A DNA stretch of 64,000 nt. It comes from Ktedonobacter sp. SOSP1-85 (GTDB lineage Bacteria; Chloroflexota; Ktedonobacteria; Ktedonobacterales; Ktedonobacteraceae). A program made the translations under genes and the position numbers. Within the stretch, counting starts at the first letter, position 1; each line of letters begins with the position of its first letter. Under the pieces are notes generated by a model. The model saw nothing but the letters and a program-made list of their open reading frames with translations. It searched no databases and had not been told where the DNA came from. Of the stretch, positions 35,622 to 44,890 are shown in pieces. The stretch spans positions 4,069,501 to 4,133,500 of the forward strand of contig NZ_BNJI01000001.1 of assembly GCF_016587415.1 (NCBI RefSeq), given 5' to 3'.

Positions 35622-37073
35622 GTGGAGAACCCACAAAAACAGCCGGAGAAAGCCGAGGCTACCCAGGAAGAGCATCAACTCAAGCCAGAGAATGCGGAGA
35701 CAATCTCGATCATTCGTAGTAATACACCACGACCGCTCAGGGTCGGACCCGGCTTTATTATTTCAGAGCAGAGACTGCCCGCAGGGCTTCCTCTCTCGTC
35801 ACTGTTTCCCGCCAGTGCGCCAGGAGCGCCTCCGCTTCCCGAAGAGATGGCTCCTCTGGATGAGCAGACTCCTCTTAGCTCACAACCCGCGCCTGGAGCA
35901 CATGAGCAAACAGCATCGGTTATGGAAGATAACCAGGAGTTTGTCTGGCTCTTTGAGTATGCGTTGGAAATGGATGCAACGATGCTCAATAGTCCAGAGG
36001 GACTGAATGGGCAGGCCTTGCTCTATGGACCTGCGGTACTCAAGGGCTATCATATTCTCTTTGGCATGACTCCTGGCGATGGGAACAATGGGGAAGGCAA
36101 TGGTCGGACCATCGCGACAGTCGTTCCGGGTTCTGGCAGAGAGAGCGAGGTCTGGGGCGTCCTCTATCGTGTTCCACGGAGCTTGACCCTGCGTAGCAGC
36201 AGCGCGCCTTCGCTCTTGGACGTGGTCCATGGAGCCGTTCCGCCTCATCAACTCTTTCATCCAGTCAAAGCCACAGTCCATGAGACGTATCGTGGCCGTG
36301 ATGTATCCTGCATTGTCTATATTGCAACCGAGCGGGTGCGCCAGCAACTACGTGTATTTTCGCCCTCGTCACACCCAGTCGGTGCGGCGTTTGTGCAGCG
36401 CGTCGCCGCCATTGCACAGCGTCAGAAGCTACCCGAAGCCTATCTCAATACCTACCTCCTACCACTCGCGGCGCCAGTGAGCATGCCAGAGCGTCCATCT
36501 GATCGCTCGTTTCTGGGTGTGCCTCTCCCAGTGACAAAACTCAACTCACAGACCGTTCCCTCCCCTGTGACATCGTCGAGTCTCTATTCCTCGGTACCCC
36601 CCTCCTCGCAAGCCAGAATGCCCCAGCCTCCGCAGATGGCATCCTGGTTTGTGGGTTTTGCCTGGTATCTCTCGGCGCTCTTTCTCGGTGTGCTTTTCTG
36701 TGCCTTCTGTCGCGGTTTTGGCCCGGGAAGCGCGTTTCTTGTCGATAATGCGACCCTGTTAGGGGTTCCCTGGCTGGTGTTTGTATATGGCCTGTTGGGG
36801 GGCTGTATAAGCTGCCTTATTTCGCTTGGCCGATTGTCTCAGCGCTCGATGGCATTGCTCACTATGCGCCAGGATTCTATGGTCGTAATTATTACCTGGT
36901 TTGCGCGTCCATTTATTGGGGCTGTGTTGGGCCTTCTTGTATACCTGTTTCTGGATAGCGGTCTCTTCCAGTTTGAGGGAGTGTTGACGACGCATCCCGA
37001 TATCGCGTTTTTATGCGCGGCCCTGGCCGGTTTGTGTGAGTATAAGCTGTTCCACACCAGGCATCTGCGGTAG
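35622..37073 (+). CDS. Hypothetical membrane protein, about 483 aa
   Basis: I do not recognise the family. I prefer GTG 35622 as start because aaggag (35610-35615) is 6 nt before it; ATG 35580 is possible. A Pro/Ser/Glu-rich N-terminal part (to about 100) leads into a mixed domain (about 105-290, WLFEYALEMDATML, YRVPRSLTLR) and a Ser/Pro linker. The C-terminal 140 residues have four hydrophobic segments, starting WFVGFAWYLSALFLGVLFC. A cytoplasmic sensor domain tied to a four-helix membrane anchor is inferred. Confidence 0.6.
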   Translation: MENPQKQPEKAEATQEEHQLKPENAETISIIRSNTPRPLRVGPGFIISEQRLPAGLPLSSLFPASAPGAPPLPEEMAPLDEQTPLSSQPAPGAHEQTASVMEDNQEFVWLFEYALEMDATMLNSPEGLNGQALLYGPAVLKGYHILFGMTPGDGNNGEGNGRTIATVVPGSGRESEVWGVLYRVPRSLTLRSSSAPSLLDVVHGAVPPHQLFHPVKATVHETYRGRDVSCIVYIATERVRQQLRVFSPSSHPVGAAFVQRVAAIAQRQKLPEAYLNTYLLPLAAPVSMPERPSDRSFLGVPLPVTKLNSQTVPSPVTSSSLYSSVPPSSQARMPQPPQMASWFVGFAWYLSALFLGVLFCAFCRGFGPGSAFLVDNATLLGVPWLVFVYGLLGGCISCLISLGRLSQRSMALLTMRQDSMVVIITWFARPFIGAVLGLLVYLFLDSGLFQFEGVLTTHPDIAFLCAALAGLCEYKLFHTRHLR

Positions 37074-37254
37074 CGCGATCCAAGGTGACTTCGCGTATAG
37101 CTCCCGCTGGGTCGTGGAATGCTGGTCTTGTTGTACCTGTGTTTGTATGGCTTATTGGGGAGTACAATGAAACATGTAGAAGATAGTTTTGGCGAATATG
37201 GCTCTCACTCTATTTGGGCTTTAGTATGTAAACAATGCACATGGAGGGAGCGGC

Positions 37255-37548
37255 ATGCCCACGTATATTAGCCTGGTGAATTTGACTGAGCAAGGTTTTC
37301 AGGAGGCCAGAAGTGCCCCTGAGCGCCTCCAAGCCTTCGAGACAGCTGTGCGGGAGGTCGGAGGGAGGCTTGTTGGTTTTTATCTCGTGATGGGACAGTA
37401 TGATTATATCGTCATCACCGAGGTCCCAGACGATCAGACCGCTACGCGCCTTATCTTAGGTACCATTGCCCAGGGCAGCATGCACACGCAAACCATGCGG
37501 GCTTTCCCTCGTGAGGAGTTTGAACAGATTGTGCGTGGCCTCTATTAG
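37255..37548 (+). CDS. GYD-domain protein
   Basis: The 97-residue protein carries the features of the GYD family: YISLVNLTEQGFQEARSAPE, GGRLVGFYLVMGQYDYIVI and a C-terminal EEFEQIV. These are small ferredoxin-fold proteins of unknown role, often single-copy and widespread. A ggaggg site precedes the ATG. It is followed by a repeat (37568-37658) that probably ends its transcript. Confidence 0.85.
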   Translation: MPTYISLVNLTEQGFQEARSAPERLQAFETAVREVGGRLVGFYLVMGQYDYIVITEVPDDQTATRLILGTIAQGSMHTQTMRAFPREEFEQIVRGLY

Positions 37549-37567
37549 TTAGACTCTTCACCAGGCT

Positions 37568-37658
37568 TGTAGGGTCCATGCTGGCATGGACTGCGTCTCC
37601 CAGCAGATGGTTACTGGCCTGCGGGGCGAGGGAGTCCATGCCAGCATGGACCCTACAA
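37568..37658. repeat. Twin-hairpin repeat, family TGTAGGG (copy 2)
   Basis: Perfect 25-bp arms, tgtagggtccatgctggcat... (37568-37592) and its complement (37634-37658), bracket 41 nt. Each arm also folds on itself (gtccatgctggcatggac). The other copy is at 26731-26800. The repeat lies between converging genes. Confidence 0.8.
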
Positions 37659-37674
37659 ATCTTATGCACTTGCT

Positions 37675-38712
37675 CTACTCGTGAAGGTCTGGACCCTGGA
37701 AGATGGCGCGTACCAGGCGTTCAGGATCATGGCGTGCCAGGGTGTCACCCTCGAAGTTGAGCTGCTCAGTGGTTATATTGGGCACCAGTTTGCTAAGGCG
37801 ATTGTGGTCGACGCTCACTGGCTCGCTTCGCTCCTCCAAATATTTGGCGCGCAGGTCTGGAGAAAAGGTTCCGGTATTGACGATAACCCGGTCGACGCGC
37901 GCTCCCAGGTAGCGATGAATTTCATTGACAAAATCTGAGGCCTTATAGCCATCTGTTTCGCCATGCTTGGTCATCAGGTTGCAAACATAGACCTTCTCGG
38001 CTTCCGACTCACGAATGGCTTTGGCAATATCAGGCACCAGTAGATTGGGGAGGAGGCTGGTATAGAGGTCGCCCGGGCCAATAATGATGGTGTCTGCGCG
38101 GCGAATGGCGCGAATGGCCTGGGGACAGCCCGCCACGTTCTCAGGCATGAGGCGCAAGCGATGAATAGGAGAGAGGTCGGTGAGATTCTTCTTGCCTCGT
38201 GTGTCGATGACCGTCTCGCTACAGATGGTGCTTCCATCTTCCAGGTCGGCGCAGAGCGTGGTCGGTTCGAGGGTAACTGGTACGACATTGCCCGCTGTCC
38301 CCAGTAACTCCTGGGTGTCTTCAATTGCGAGTAACAGGTTGCCACCGTTGATATCTTGCAAGCCTTTGATAATCAGGTTTCCCAGGCTATGACCACTGAC
38401 CCCTCCCTTGGCCTGTTCCTGCGCTCCCTCGTCATCTCGCTCAAAACGATGCATGAAGACTTCACGCCAGAGGGCACCATGACGCGCCAGCGCTACCAGG
38501 GACTGGCGGAGATCGCCCAGAGGAAGTTGCCGGTGAAACTCGTCCATAAGCATACGCGAACTACCACCACTGTCGGACATGGTTACAATCGCGGTGATAT
38601 TGAAGGGGTATTTTTTCAGGTGGGATAACATGGAGAAGGTGCCTGATCCTCCCCCAATCGTTACAACCCGCCGCCCTTCAAAACGATCTCCCAATTGATA
38701 ATAGCCTTGCAT
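37675..38712 (-). CDS. yvcK: YvcK/CofD-like gluconeogenesis factor
   Basis: The protein is a CofD-fold protein of the YvcK group, which binds UDP-GlcNAc and links carbon flow to peptidoglycan synthesis in other bacteria. Visible are VVTIGGGSGTFSML, TMSDSGGSSRML, QLPLGDLRQSL, GPGDLYTSLLPNLL and MTKHGETDGY. The start at 38712 has gga-type bases (caggag) 8 nt upstream; an in-frame ATG at 38778 lacks one. In many genomes yvcK sits with rapZ and whiA; neither is here, so the gene is isolated. Confidence 0.88.
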   Translation of the reverse strand: MQGYYQLGDRFEGRRVVTIGGGSGTFSMLSHLKKYPFNITAIVTMSDSGGSSRMLMDEFHRQLPLGDLRQSLVALARHGALWREVFMHRFERDDEGAQEQAKGGVSGHSLGNLIIKGLQDINGGNLLLAIEDTQELLGTAGNVVPVTLEPTTLCADLEDGSTICSETVIDTRGKKNLTDLSPIHRLRLMPENVAGCPQAIRAIRRADTIIIGPGDLYTSLLPNLLVPDIAKAIRESEAEKVYVCNLMTKHGETDGYKASDFVNEIHRYLGARVDRVIVNTGTFSPDLRAKYLEERSEPVSVDHNRLSKLVPNITTEQLNFEGDTLARHDPERLVRAIFQGPDLHE

Positions 38713-39170
38713 CGCTCGTCTCCTGGGGCTGGTTCTTGCAGCATTCTCTTCTGGTTGCTGTGTATCGTCTGTATACATGGTTATAATATCCGGTTTCTAT
38801 ACTGATTCCTCGCTTGCGGAGGAAGTGAGTTGCGTGCTTCTGTCTATGTGGGCCTCTATGTGTCAGTCTGTATACTTGCTCCTCAGTCTATCACGACCCT
38901 TGACGTCCTGCAAGGAAGCAGCAGACAAGTAAATGCAGAATCGGTGTAGATACTGTAAGTCCTACGTTCTTGTGTAAAAGTAAATATTAGGTTATACTGT
39001 GTGTAACGGGAATCTCTCTATCACTTTGTGGGCGCGGTGTTAGAGATGTAAGATCTCCCGTTTGTATTTTATTACCCCCTTTTATTGTAGTCTTTCGTTA
39101 GAAAATGCTTACTCCTTCGCATAGAAGTGTGTTATAATTCCACATATTTTTGTGTAGAAGAGAGGCGCTC
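38713..39170. promoter_or_regulatory. Intergenic region with two promoters and a hairpin
   Basis: On the plus strand, ttgtgt (38970-38975) and tatact (38993-38998), 17 nt apart, precede a hairpin (acggga-atctct with agagat-tcccgt, 39006-39061) and a T-rich tail. This could make a short RNA or an attenuated leader. A second -10, tataat (39133-39138), lies 33 nt before the TPR gene and is its likely promoter. Confidence 0.4.
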
Positions 39171-40289
39171 ATGACGAATAACCTGGATACGCAGTTAATA
39201 TTGTATCGCGCTCATCTACAATTAGAACAAGGGCAACACGAGAGTGTGTTTGAGATCTTGCAGAACTGTGTTTCCCAGGATGACAAACAGCAACAGGAAG
39301 TTACCTATCTCTCAGGTTGGGCCTATGTGTTGGGCAAGCAATGGGGCGAGGCTGAGCGTATGCTCTCACCAATGCTAGATGCACAAACGCAAGAGTTCGG
39401 TCGTACTATTCAGTTAGAGCGAGAACGTATCGCGTTTTTCTTGCTTGTTCTGGGACTGGTAGCCAATTACCTGGCGTTCTATGAGGATGCCTCGCTGCAC
39501 TTCTCCACGTGTTTAAAAGTACTGCATGTCCGGAGGATTCACCTGCCCAAGGTGCGGATGCAAGCGCGTTATTCGCTGGGAATGGCCAATCTCTTGAAGG
39601 GGCAACCCCAGGCCGCGCTCCAGAGCTTTACTGAGACGCTCAAGCTCTGCCAGCATTACCAGGAAACGGAAATGCCCGCCCGTGTATATCATGGCCTTTG
39701 TGAAGCCTACCAGGCTATTAGCGCGTATGAGCAAGCCTATGAAGCCGGGCAAGCCTCCCTGCTCCTCTATCAGCAACACTCCGATCATCAGCAGAGCGCC
39801 TCATTGCATCAAGCACTTGGACAGATCTGCTTCCATCTCGAAAAGTATCGTGAAGCGCGCGAGCACTATACTCAGGCGTTACAGGTGGGGCAGGAGATGC
39901 AAGATCTTCTATTGCTAACCACTAACCATGCCCTGTTGGCTGAATTATGCCTGGCTGAGCGCAGATTAGAGGAGGCCAGACACTATAGCCAGCTCGCTAT
40001 GGCGCATGTCGAGCAACTGAGCAATCCTGCCATGCAGAGTAAGGTCTACGTGGCAATGGGGAGGGTGAGCTGCGAGGAAGCGATGCATATGGAGAGTGAG
40101 GCACAGAGGAGCCTGCTGGAGGCCACAGTCACTTATTTTAAGCAGGCACTTGAGGGTTTGAAGCGCATCCAGGCGCATCAGGAGATGGCAAATCTCTACA
40201 GCTTACTGGCGCAAACGTTAGAGCTGTTGGGGCGTGAAGAAGAGGCGTTATTGTGCTGGCGCTCGGGCTTTAAGGTCTTGCAGGAGTAG
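39171..40289 (+). CDS. TPR-repeat protein
   Basis: The 372-residue protein is built of tetratricopeptide-type helical pairs (for example YSLGMANLLKGQPQAALQSF, LHQALGQICFHLEKYREARE, HALLAELCLAERRLEEARHY). No catalytic or DNA-binding domain is attached. TPR proteins hold other proteins; here the partner is unknown. The start at 39171 follows gagaggcg; a TTG further up is unlikely. No signal peptide is seen. Confidence 0.8.
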   Translation: MTNNLDTQLILYRAHLQLEQGQHESVFEILQNCVSQDDKQQQEVTYLSGWAYVLGKQWGEAERMLSPMLDAQTQEFGRTIQLERERIAFFLLVLGLVANYLAFYEDASLHFSTCLKVLHVRRIHLPKVRMQARYSLGMANLLKGQPQAALQSFTETLKLCQHYQETEMPARVYHGLCEAYQAISAYEQAYEAGQASLLLYQQHSDHQQSASLHQALGQICFHLEKYREAREHYTQALQVGQEMQDLLLLTTNHALLAELCLAERRLEEARHYSQLAMAHVEQLSNPAMQSKVYVAMGRVSCEEAMHMESEAQRSLLEATVTYFKQALEGLKRIQAHQEMANLYSLLAQTLELLGREEEALLCWRSGFKVLQE

Positions 40290-40291
40290 CC

Positions 40292-40372
40292 CGACGCTGC
40301 TGAGGCACGCGTCTACATATCATGGCGCGATGTTCCCCGTACCATGATATGTAGACGCGTGCTTTAGCAGCG
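40292..40372. repeat. Palindromic repeat, family CGACGCTGCT (copy A)
   Basis: The left arm begins cgacgctgctgaggcacgcg and the right arm ends gctttagcagcg; the arms (34 and 31 nt) pair with a few mismatches around a 16-nt loop. Copies B (58701-58765) and C (61663-61732) are related. The repeat fills the space between two converging genes and starts 3 nt after the TPR stop codon. Confidence 0.85.
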
Positions 40373-40379
40373 TGGTACC

Positions 40380-41264
40380 TTATTCCGCCTTCAGGCGTAG
40401 CAGCATGATGCTATGCCAGAGGTTCCATATGCCAAAGAGCAAAATGGCGAAGGTGGTCAGCGTGGCTTGCCCCGTCGAAGGCGCGCTGGCGACGCCAACC
40501 GCGCTTCCGCTCAGCAGTGCTGCGACCGCCAGGGCCATATAGCTAAACCAGAGCCAGTTGCCAGGCCAGAGGCGCTTACCTGCGCGGGCAATCATAGCAC
40601 CAAAGAACATGGAACTGATGGCAATCAGGCCAATGCTAATGGTATTGGTCGTAATGGTAAAGATGGCATCAAACGTCCCTATGTTGGCGGGCGTTTCTCC
40701 CGTTTGCATAAAACCATGGCTGGCGTTCAGGAGATAAATGGTCCCCAGGACTGTTCCAAGCACAAATAAAGCGATTCCAGCTGTTCCCGTCCAGACCGCA
40801 ATGATCGCGAAGCCCTTGCCCCGCCAGGCAAATTCAGGCATCGTGTTCTCTTCTGTTGCCTCTTCTTCAGGCTCAATTTCGTTGGCTTCGGCCTCTTCTT
40901 CAGCGAGCTCTTCTAGCTCTTCATTTTCTTCTAGCTCTATCTCGGCTTCGGCAATACTCTCCTCATCGGGCGAGCGGCCCAGGATTTCTTGCGCTACAAT
41001 AATGCGATAGAGCGTATAAGGCATGGTGAAAAGAATGGCAAAGGCAATAGCGAGCAAGCCGCGATAAATAACAAAGAGCGGCGTGTGGTTGCCAAGCCAG
41101 AAGAGATAATCGTTGAGATGACCCATGGTACGAGTATCACTAAAGCCAGTGGGGTTCAGCACCAGCACCTGGTAGAGCGGAATTGCTACCAGCAGGAGGA
41201 GCGAACTCACCAGGTAGTAGAATCCGTTAGTGCGTAGTCGTGCTAATAAGCTGCGCTTTCTCAT
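40380..41264 (-). CDS. Hypothetical membrane protein with acidic loop
   Basis: I do not recognise the family. About six or seven hydrophobic segments are visible: YYLVSSLLLLVAIPLYQVLV (about 16-35), a pair at about 63-85, and four after residue 150. Between them is a strongly acidic stretch (about 100-140, ELEENEELEELAEEEAEANE) of Glu-rich low complexity that should lie in the cytoplasm. DUF5671-type membrane proteins have a comparable size, but no motif proves this. It ends next to repeat copy A. Confidence 0.6.
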   Translation of the reverse strand: MRKRSLLARLRTNGFYYLVSSLLLLVAIPLYQVLVLNPTGFSDTRTMGHLNDYLFWLGNHTPLFVIYRGLLAIAFAILFTMPYTLYRIIVAQEILGRSPDEESIAEAEIELEENEELEELAEEEAEANEIEPEEEATEENTMPEFAWRGKGFAIIAVWTGTAGIALFVLGTVLGTIYLLNASHGFMQTGETPANIGTFDAIFTITTNTISIGLIAISSMFFGAMIARAGKRLWPGNWLWFSYMALAVAALLSGSAVGVASAPSTGQATLTTFAILLFGIWNLWHSIMLLRLKAE

Positions 41265-41364
41265 GAGTGCCTAACCTTCTTTTTTCTTATGTCGCATCAT
41301 AGAGTATCGCAGAAAAAAGCAATCTTCACAAGAGTTACTTCTGATCCAAAACAAGGAGTCTTTT

Positions 41365-43353
41365 ATGCCACGTGATCTTCCATTGGGTAATGGCCATTTG
41401 CTTGTCAACTTTGATAAAAGCTATAACCTGCGTGATATCTACTGGCCACATGTCGGCCAGGAACTGCATACAGCGGGCGATATTTCGCATACAGGTATCT
41501 GGGTGGATGGGCAGTTTGCCTGGCTTGACGCGCCAGAGTGGCAGCGAGAGCTTCTCTATGAGAAAGAGACGCTGGTAACCCACGTCACGCTGGAGCATCC
41601 ACGACTGCAAGTGCGCCTGGTGTGCACGGATGTGGTAGATTTTGATCGCCCCATTTTGATTCGGCGGACTGAGGTTACAAACCTGGCCGAGCAGGCGCGG
41701 AACGTCCGTCTCTTCTTCCACTACGATTGGCATATCTGGAACGACCGGGATGCCAATACGGTCTTTTACTACCCTCAACAGCAGGCGTTGATTGCCTACA
41801 AGCAACAGGGCTATTTTTTGCAGAGTGGGCAGGTGGGCCAGGGGGAGCAATGCGTGACGGGCGTGAGTAGCTGGGCTACGGGTGTCAAAGAGGTGAATGG
41901 CGCGGAGGGGACCTGGCGCGATGCCGAAGATGGAGAGCTTGGGCGTCATGCTATCGCGCAAGGTTCTGTGGATGGCACCATTGCCCTCCACATGCCAACC
42001 ATCCAGGCAGGAAAGAGTGAGCTTGCCTATCACTGGCTCGCAGTCGGCTCAGATCTACCTGCGGTTGTACGGCTCGATCAACTCGTGCGTGAGCGTGGTG
42101 CTGAAGGCCTGCTTGAGCGTACGCGTAACTACTGGTTGTGCTGGGTGAACAAGGAGGGACAGGCCTTCGCGGACCTGTCACCAGAACTGGTTGACCTCTA
42201 TAAACGTAGTTTGCTGGTGCTGCGCACGCAGATTGACGCCGGTGGCGCGATCATGGCAGCCAATGACGCGGACGTCCAGCATTACAATAACGATAGCTAC
42301 TCCTACATGTGGCCACGAGATGGCGCCCTCGTTGCCAATGCCCTGAGTCATGCAGGCTATGGCGAGATTACGCGTAGCTTCTTTGACTTCTGTGCCGGCG
42401 TGCTGACGGAGGATGGTTACCTGTTGCACAAATATAATCCAGATCGCTCCTGGGGCAGTAGTTGGCAGGCCTGGGTCGATGACGAGGGAAAGCCCCAACT
42501 CCCCATTCAGGAGGATGAAACGGCCCTGGTGATCTATAGCCTCTGGCAGCACTACCTTTGTTTTCGCGATGTCGAGTTTGTAGCTCCGCACTTTCGTTCC
42601 CTGATCGTTCCCGCAGCCGATTTTCTCGTCTCCTACCGTGAGCAGACGACGGGCCTACCTGGTGCCTCCTTTGACCTATGGGAGGAGCGGCGCGGCATCT
42701 TAGCCTTTACCAATGCCGCGGTCTATGCTGGCTTGCAGGCGGCGGCCAACTTCTCCAGCCTCTTTGGCGAGAAGGACCTGGCGGCCAAGTACCAGGCGGC
42801 GGCCGAAGAGATCAAAGCAGCGACCATCCAGCATTTCTGGGATGAGCAGCGAGGGCATTTCGTGCGTATGCTTGTCGTTGGGCAGGATGGCACCATCCGC
42901 AAGGATGCCACGCTGGACAGCAGCCTGTGTGGCCTCTTCCTCTTTGGGATGCTGTCGGTGAATGATCCCCAGTTGCGTGCGACGATGCAGGCCCTGGAGC
43001 AGGTGCTCTGGGTGAAGACCGAGGTGGGTGGTATGGCCCGCTACGAGAACGATTACTATTATCAAGTCACACACGATATGGCTCAAGCGCAAGGAAACCC
43101 GTGGTTTATCTGCACCCTCTGGTTGGCTCAGTATCGCATTGCCTGCGCGCAATCGCTCGATGCCTTGCACCAGGCTCTTCCACTCCTGGATTGGGTACAT
43201 AAGCATGCATTAGCCAGCGGCATCATGGCCGAGCAGGTTCACCCATTTCAGGGTGAGCCGTTGAGCGTCTCCCCGTTGACCTGGAGCCAGGCCGAATTTG
43301 TCATGACCATTCGCTGGTACCTGGGAAAATATGCGCGTTTACAGGGGAAATAA
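41365..43353 (+). CDS. Glycoside hydrolase family 15 (glucoamylase/trehalase-like)
   Basis: The protein has an N-terminal beta-sandwich (about 1-260; LPLGNGHLLVNFDKSYNLRD, FFHYDWHIWND) and an (alpha/alpha)6 barrel with GH15 marks: SYSYMWPRDGALVANAL and LWEERRGILAFTNAAVYAGL, which carries the general acid. Such enzymes cut alpha-glucosidic bonds of maltodextrin, isomalto- or trehalose-type sugars; the substrate is not decided by sequence. No signal peptide is present, so it acts on internal storage sugars. An aggag site lies before the ATG at 41365. Length 662 is normal. Confidence 0.88.
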   Translation: MPRDLPLGNGHLLVNFDKSYNLRDIYWPHVGQELHTAGDISHTGIWVDGQFAWLDAPEWQRELLYEKETLVTHVTLEHPRLQVRLVCTDVVDFDRPILIRRTEVTNLAEQARNVRLFFHYDWHIWNDRDANTVFYYPQQQALIAYKQQGYFLQSGQVGQGEQCVTGVSSWATGVKEVNGAEGTWRDAEDGELGRHAIAQGSVDGTIALHMPTIQAGKSELAYHWLAVGSDLPAVVRLDQLVRERGAEGLLERTRNYWLCWVNKEGQAFADLSPELVDLYKRSLLVLRTQIDAGGAIMAANDADVQHYNNDSYSYMWPRDGALVANALSHAGYGEITRSFFDFCAGVLTEDGYLLHKYNPDRSWGSSWQAWVDDEGKPQLPIQEDETALVIYSLWQHYLCFRDVEFVAPHFRSLIVPAADFLVSYREQTTGLPGASFDLWEERRGILAFTNAAVYAGLQAAANFSSLFGEKDLAAKYQAAAEEIKAATIQHFWDEQRGHFVRMLVVGQDGTIRKDATLDSSLCGLFLFGMLSVNDPQLRATMQALEQVLWVKTEVGGMARYENDYYYQVTHDMAQAQGNPWFICTLWLAQYRIACAQSLDALHQALPLLDWVHKHALASGIMAEQVHPFQGEPLSVSPLTWSQAEFVMTIRWYLGKYARLQGK

Positions 43354-43391
43354 GATATACTGATGAGCAGACCGTGCTACAACGGTTCTGC

Positions 43392-43453
43392 CCACATATG
43401 CGTGTAAGAATGAGGTGGCAAGCCGCGCCACTTCATCGATGAGACATATGTGG
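43392..43453 (+). other. Nested hairpin in the antiporter leader
   Basis: The outer stem ccacatatg/catatgtgg (43392-43400, 43445-43453) encloses an inner stem of 10 pairs with one G-T (atgaggtggc 43410-43419, gccacttcat 43427-43436). It lies between the GH15 stop codon and the chosen antiporter start at 43489, and covers an earlier in-frame ATG (43450). I compared it with the yybP-ykoY manganese riboswitch, common before such exchangers, and its core is absent. Confidence 0.5.
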
Positions 43454-43488
43454 AGGCAATGTTTATCGTGTTTAGGGAGGGAAACCAG

Positions 43489-44832
43489 ATGCCGCGCTGG
43501 CTATATTTCCTATTGCTCTTCGCTGTGATCGCGATAGGACTTGATCTCTTGCATATTGAACTTCCACCACTCCTGCTGTTTCTGATTGCTGCCCTGGGCA
43601 TTGTGCCTCTGGCTGCGCTTATTGGACAGGCCGTTGAGGAGGTTGCCGAGCACACGGGTGAGCGTATTGGCGGACTGCTATTCGCGACCTTTGGCAACGC
43701 CACCGAGCTCATTATTAGTATTCTGGCCTTGCGCCAGGGCCTGGTCAACGTTGTCAGCGCCTCTATTATTGGGGCCATCCTGGGCAATGCGCTGCTGGTC
43801 CTGGGGATTTCCGTTTGTGTAGGAGGCTTTAAGCATGGGCGCCTGAAGTTTGAGACGCGCCCCGCGAGTCAGTATGCCTCACTCTTCGCACTCTGTATGG
43901 GAGGCTTGATTCTGCCTACCCTGGCCAGTTTTCAGGCTAAAGCCGTCCATTATGACCCTGCGATGGAGCATAATCTCTCGGATTACGTGGCCGTGGTGCT
44001 GCTTGTGGGCTACCTGGCGTCGGTGCTCTTCAGTGTCTTCCACGTAGGTGACAAAGCGGAGGAGGGCGAGGAGGAATTGAACGTGACTGTAGGCGCGCGT
44101 TCCATGGCCGCCATCTCGCGCTTGCTCACGTATCGGCACCACGTGATTCAGAGTGGAATCCAGGGGAAGACAGGGACACTGAAGAAGATCGATAGCGCCG
44201 TTGACGCTATTATGGAGCACGAGAAGGCGCGTAGCGCCGTGACAGTCAAGGCGCAGGGTGAGCCAGAACAGGCTGGACAGAAGAATGGACAGCCTGCTAC
44301 CACCCTTGATCCAGTTGCCGCCAACCTGGCTCATCCCGAGGCGAAAAAAGCGGAGACACAGGAGCATAAACCGCCCCTGTGGCGTTCCCTGCTCTTGTTA
44401 GCCGCAGCCACAATTGGGGTGGCCCTCGTTTCTGAAATTCTTGTGGGCTCAATTGAGCCTGTAACGAAGACGCTGGGCTGGAATGATGCCTTTGTGGGAC
44501 TGGTCTTCTTGCCTCTGATTGGTGCCTTGCCCGAGTACTTTAATACCATTTCTATGTCGCTGGATAAGCGCATTGGAATGGTCCTGGCGGCCTCGGCTGG
44601 CTCCTCGATCCAGATCGCCCTGCTGGTGGCTCCGATCCTGGTGCTGATCAGTCTCTTTATGCCACAGCGCCTGGACCTGGTGTTTAGCGTGGTTGAACTC
44701 TCAGTACTGGGCCTGACGACCTTCTTGTTCAGCGAGATTACCAGGGATGGTGAGCTCGTCTGGCTTGAAGGCTTGCTCTTGATTCTGCTCTTTGGCATGA
44801 TGGCGGGGACCGTCTTTGTCTTCGGCGTTTAG
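43489..44832 (+). CDS. CAX-type Ca2+(cation)/H+ antiporter
   Basis: The protein has about ten or eleven membrane segments in two halves with a long soluble loop (about 180-300). The first exchanger motif is canonical (FATFGNATELIISI). The second is unusual: LPLIGALPEYFNTISMS, keeping the Glu but replacing the common GNAAEH by GALPEY. CAX proteins expel calcium or similar ions using protons. The start at 43489 follows agggagg (8 nt); ATGs at 43450 and 43459 in the same frame are possible. It follows GH15 and ends 8 nt before a bidirectional terminator. Confidence 0.85.
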   Translation: MPRWLYFLLLFAVIAIGLDLLHIELPPLLLFLIAALGIVPLAALIGQAVEEVAEHTGERIGGLLFATFGNATELIISILALRQGLVNVVSASIIGAILGNALLVLGISVCVGGFKHGRLKFETRPASQYASLFALCMGGLILPTLASFQAKAVHYDPAMEHNLSDYVAVVLLVGYLASVLFSVFHVGDKAEEGEEELNVTVGARSMAAISRLLTYRHHVIQSGIQGKTGTLKKIDSAVDAIMEHEKARSAVTVKAQGEPEQAGQKNGQPATTLDPVAANLAHPEAKKAETQEHKPPLWRSLLLLAAATIGVALVSEILVGSIEPVTKTLGWNDAFVGLVFLPLIGALPEYFNTISMSLDKRIGMVLAASAGSSIQIALLVAPILVLISLFMPQRLDLVFSVVELSVLGLTTFLFSEITRDGELVWLEGLLLILLFGMMAGTVFVFGV

Positions 44833-44839
44833 AGTATGA

Positions 44840-44883
44840 AAAAAGGGCAGTGGAGAGGTCGCGACGCCTCCACTGCCCTTTTT
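44840..44883 (+). terminator. Bidirectional terminator
   Basis: Arms aaaaagggcagtggag (44840-44855) and ctccactgcccttttt (44868-44883) pair perfectly, with A and T tails. It lies between the converging antiporter and pseudokinase genes. Confidence 0.9.
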
Positions 44884-44890
44884 CTCTGTT

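Noticed and set aside
43392..43453. yybP-ykoY manganese riboswitch before the antiporter
   Set aside because: The conserved ggggagtagc-type core and paired loop are absent.
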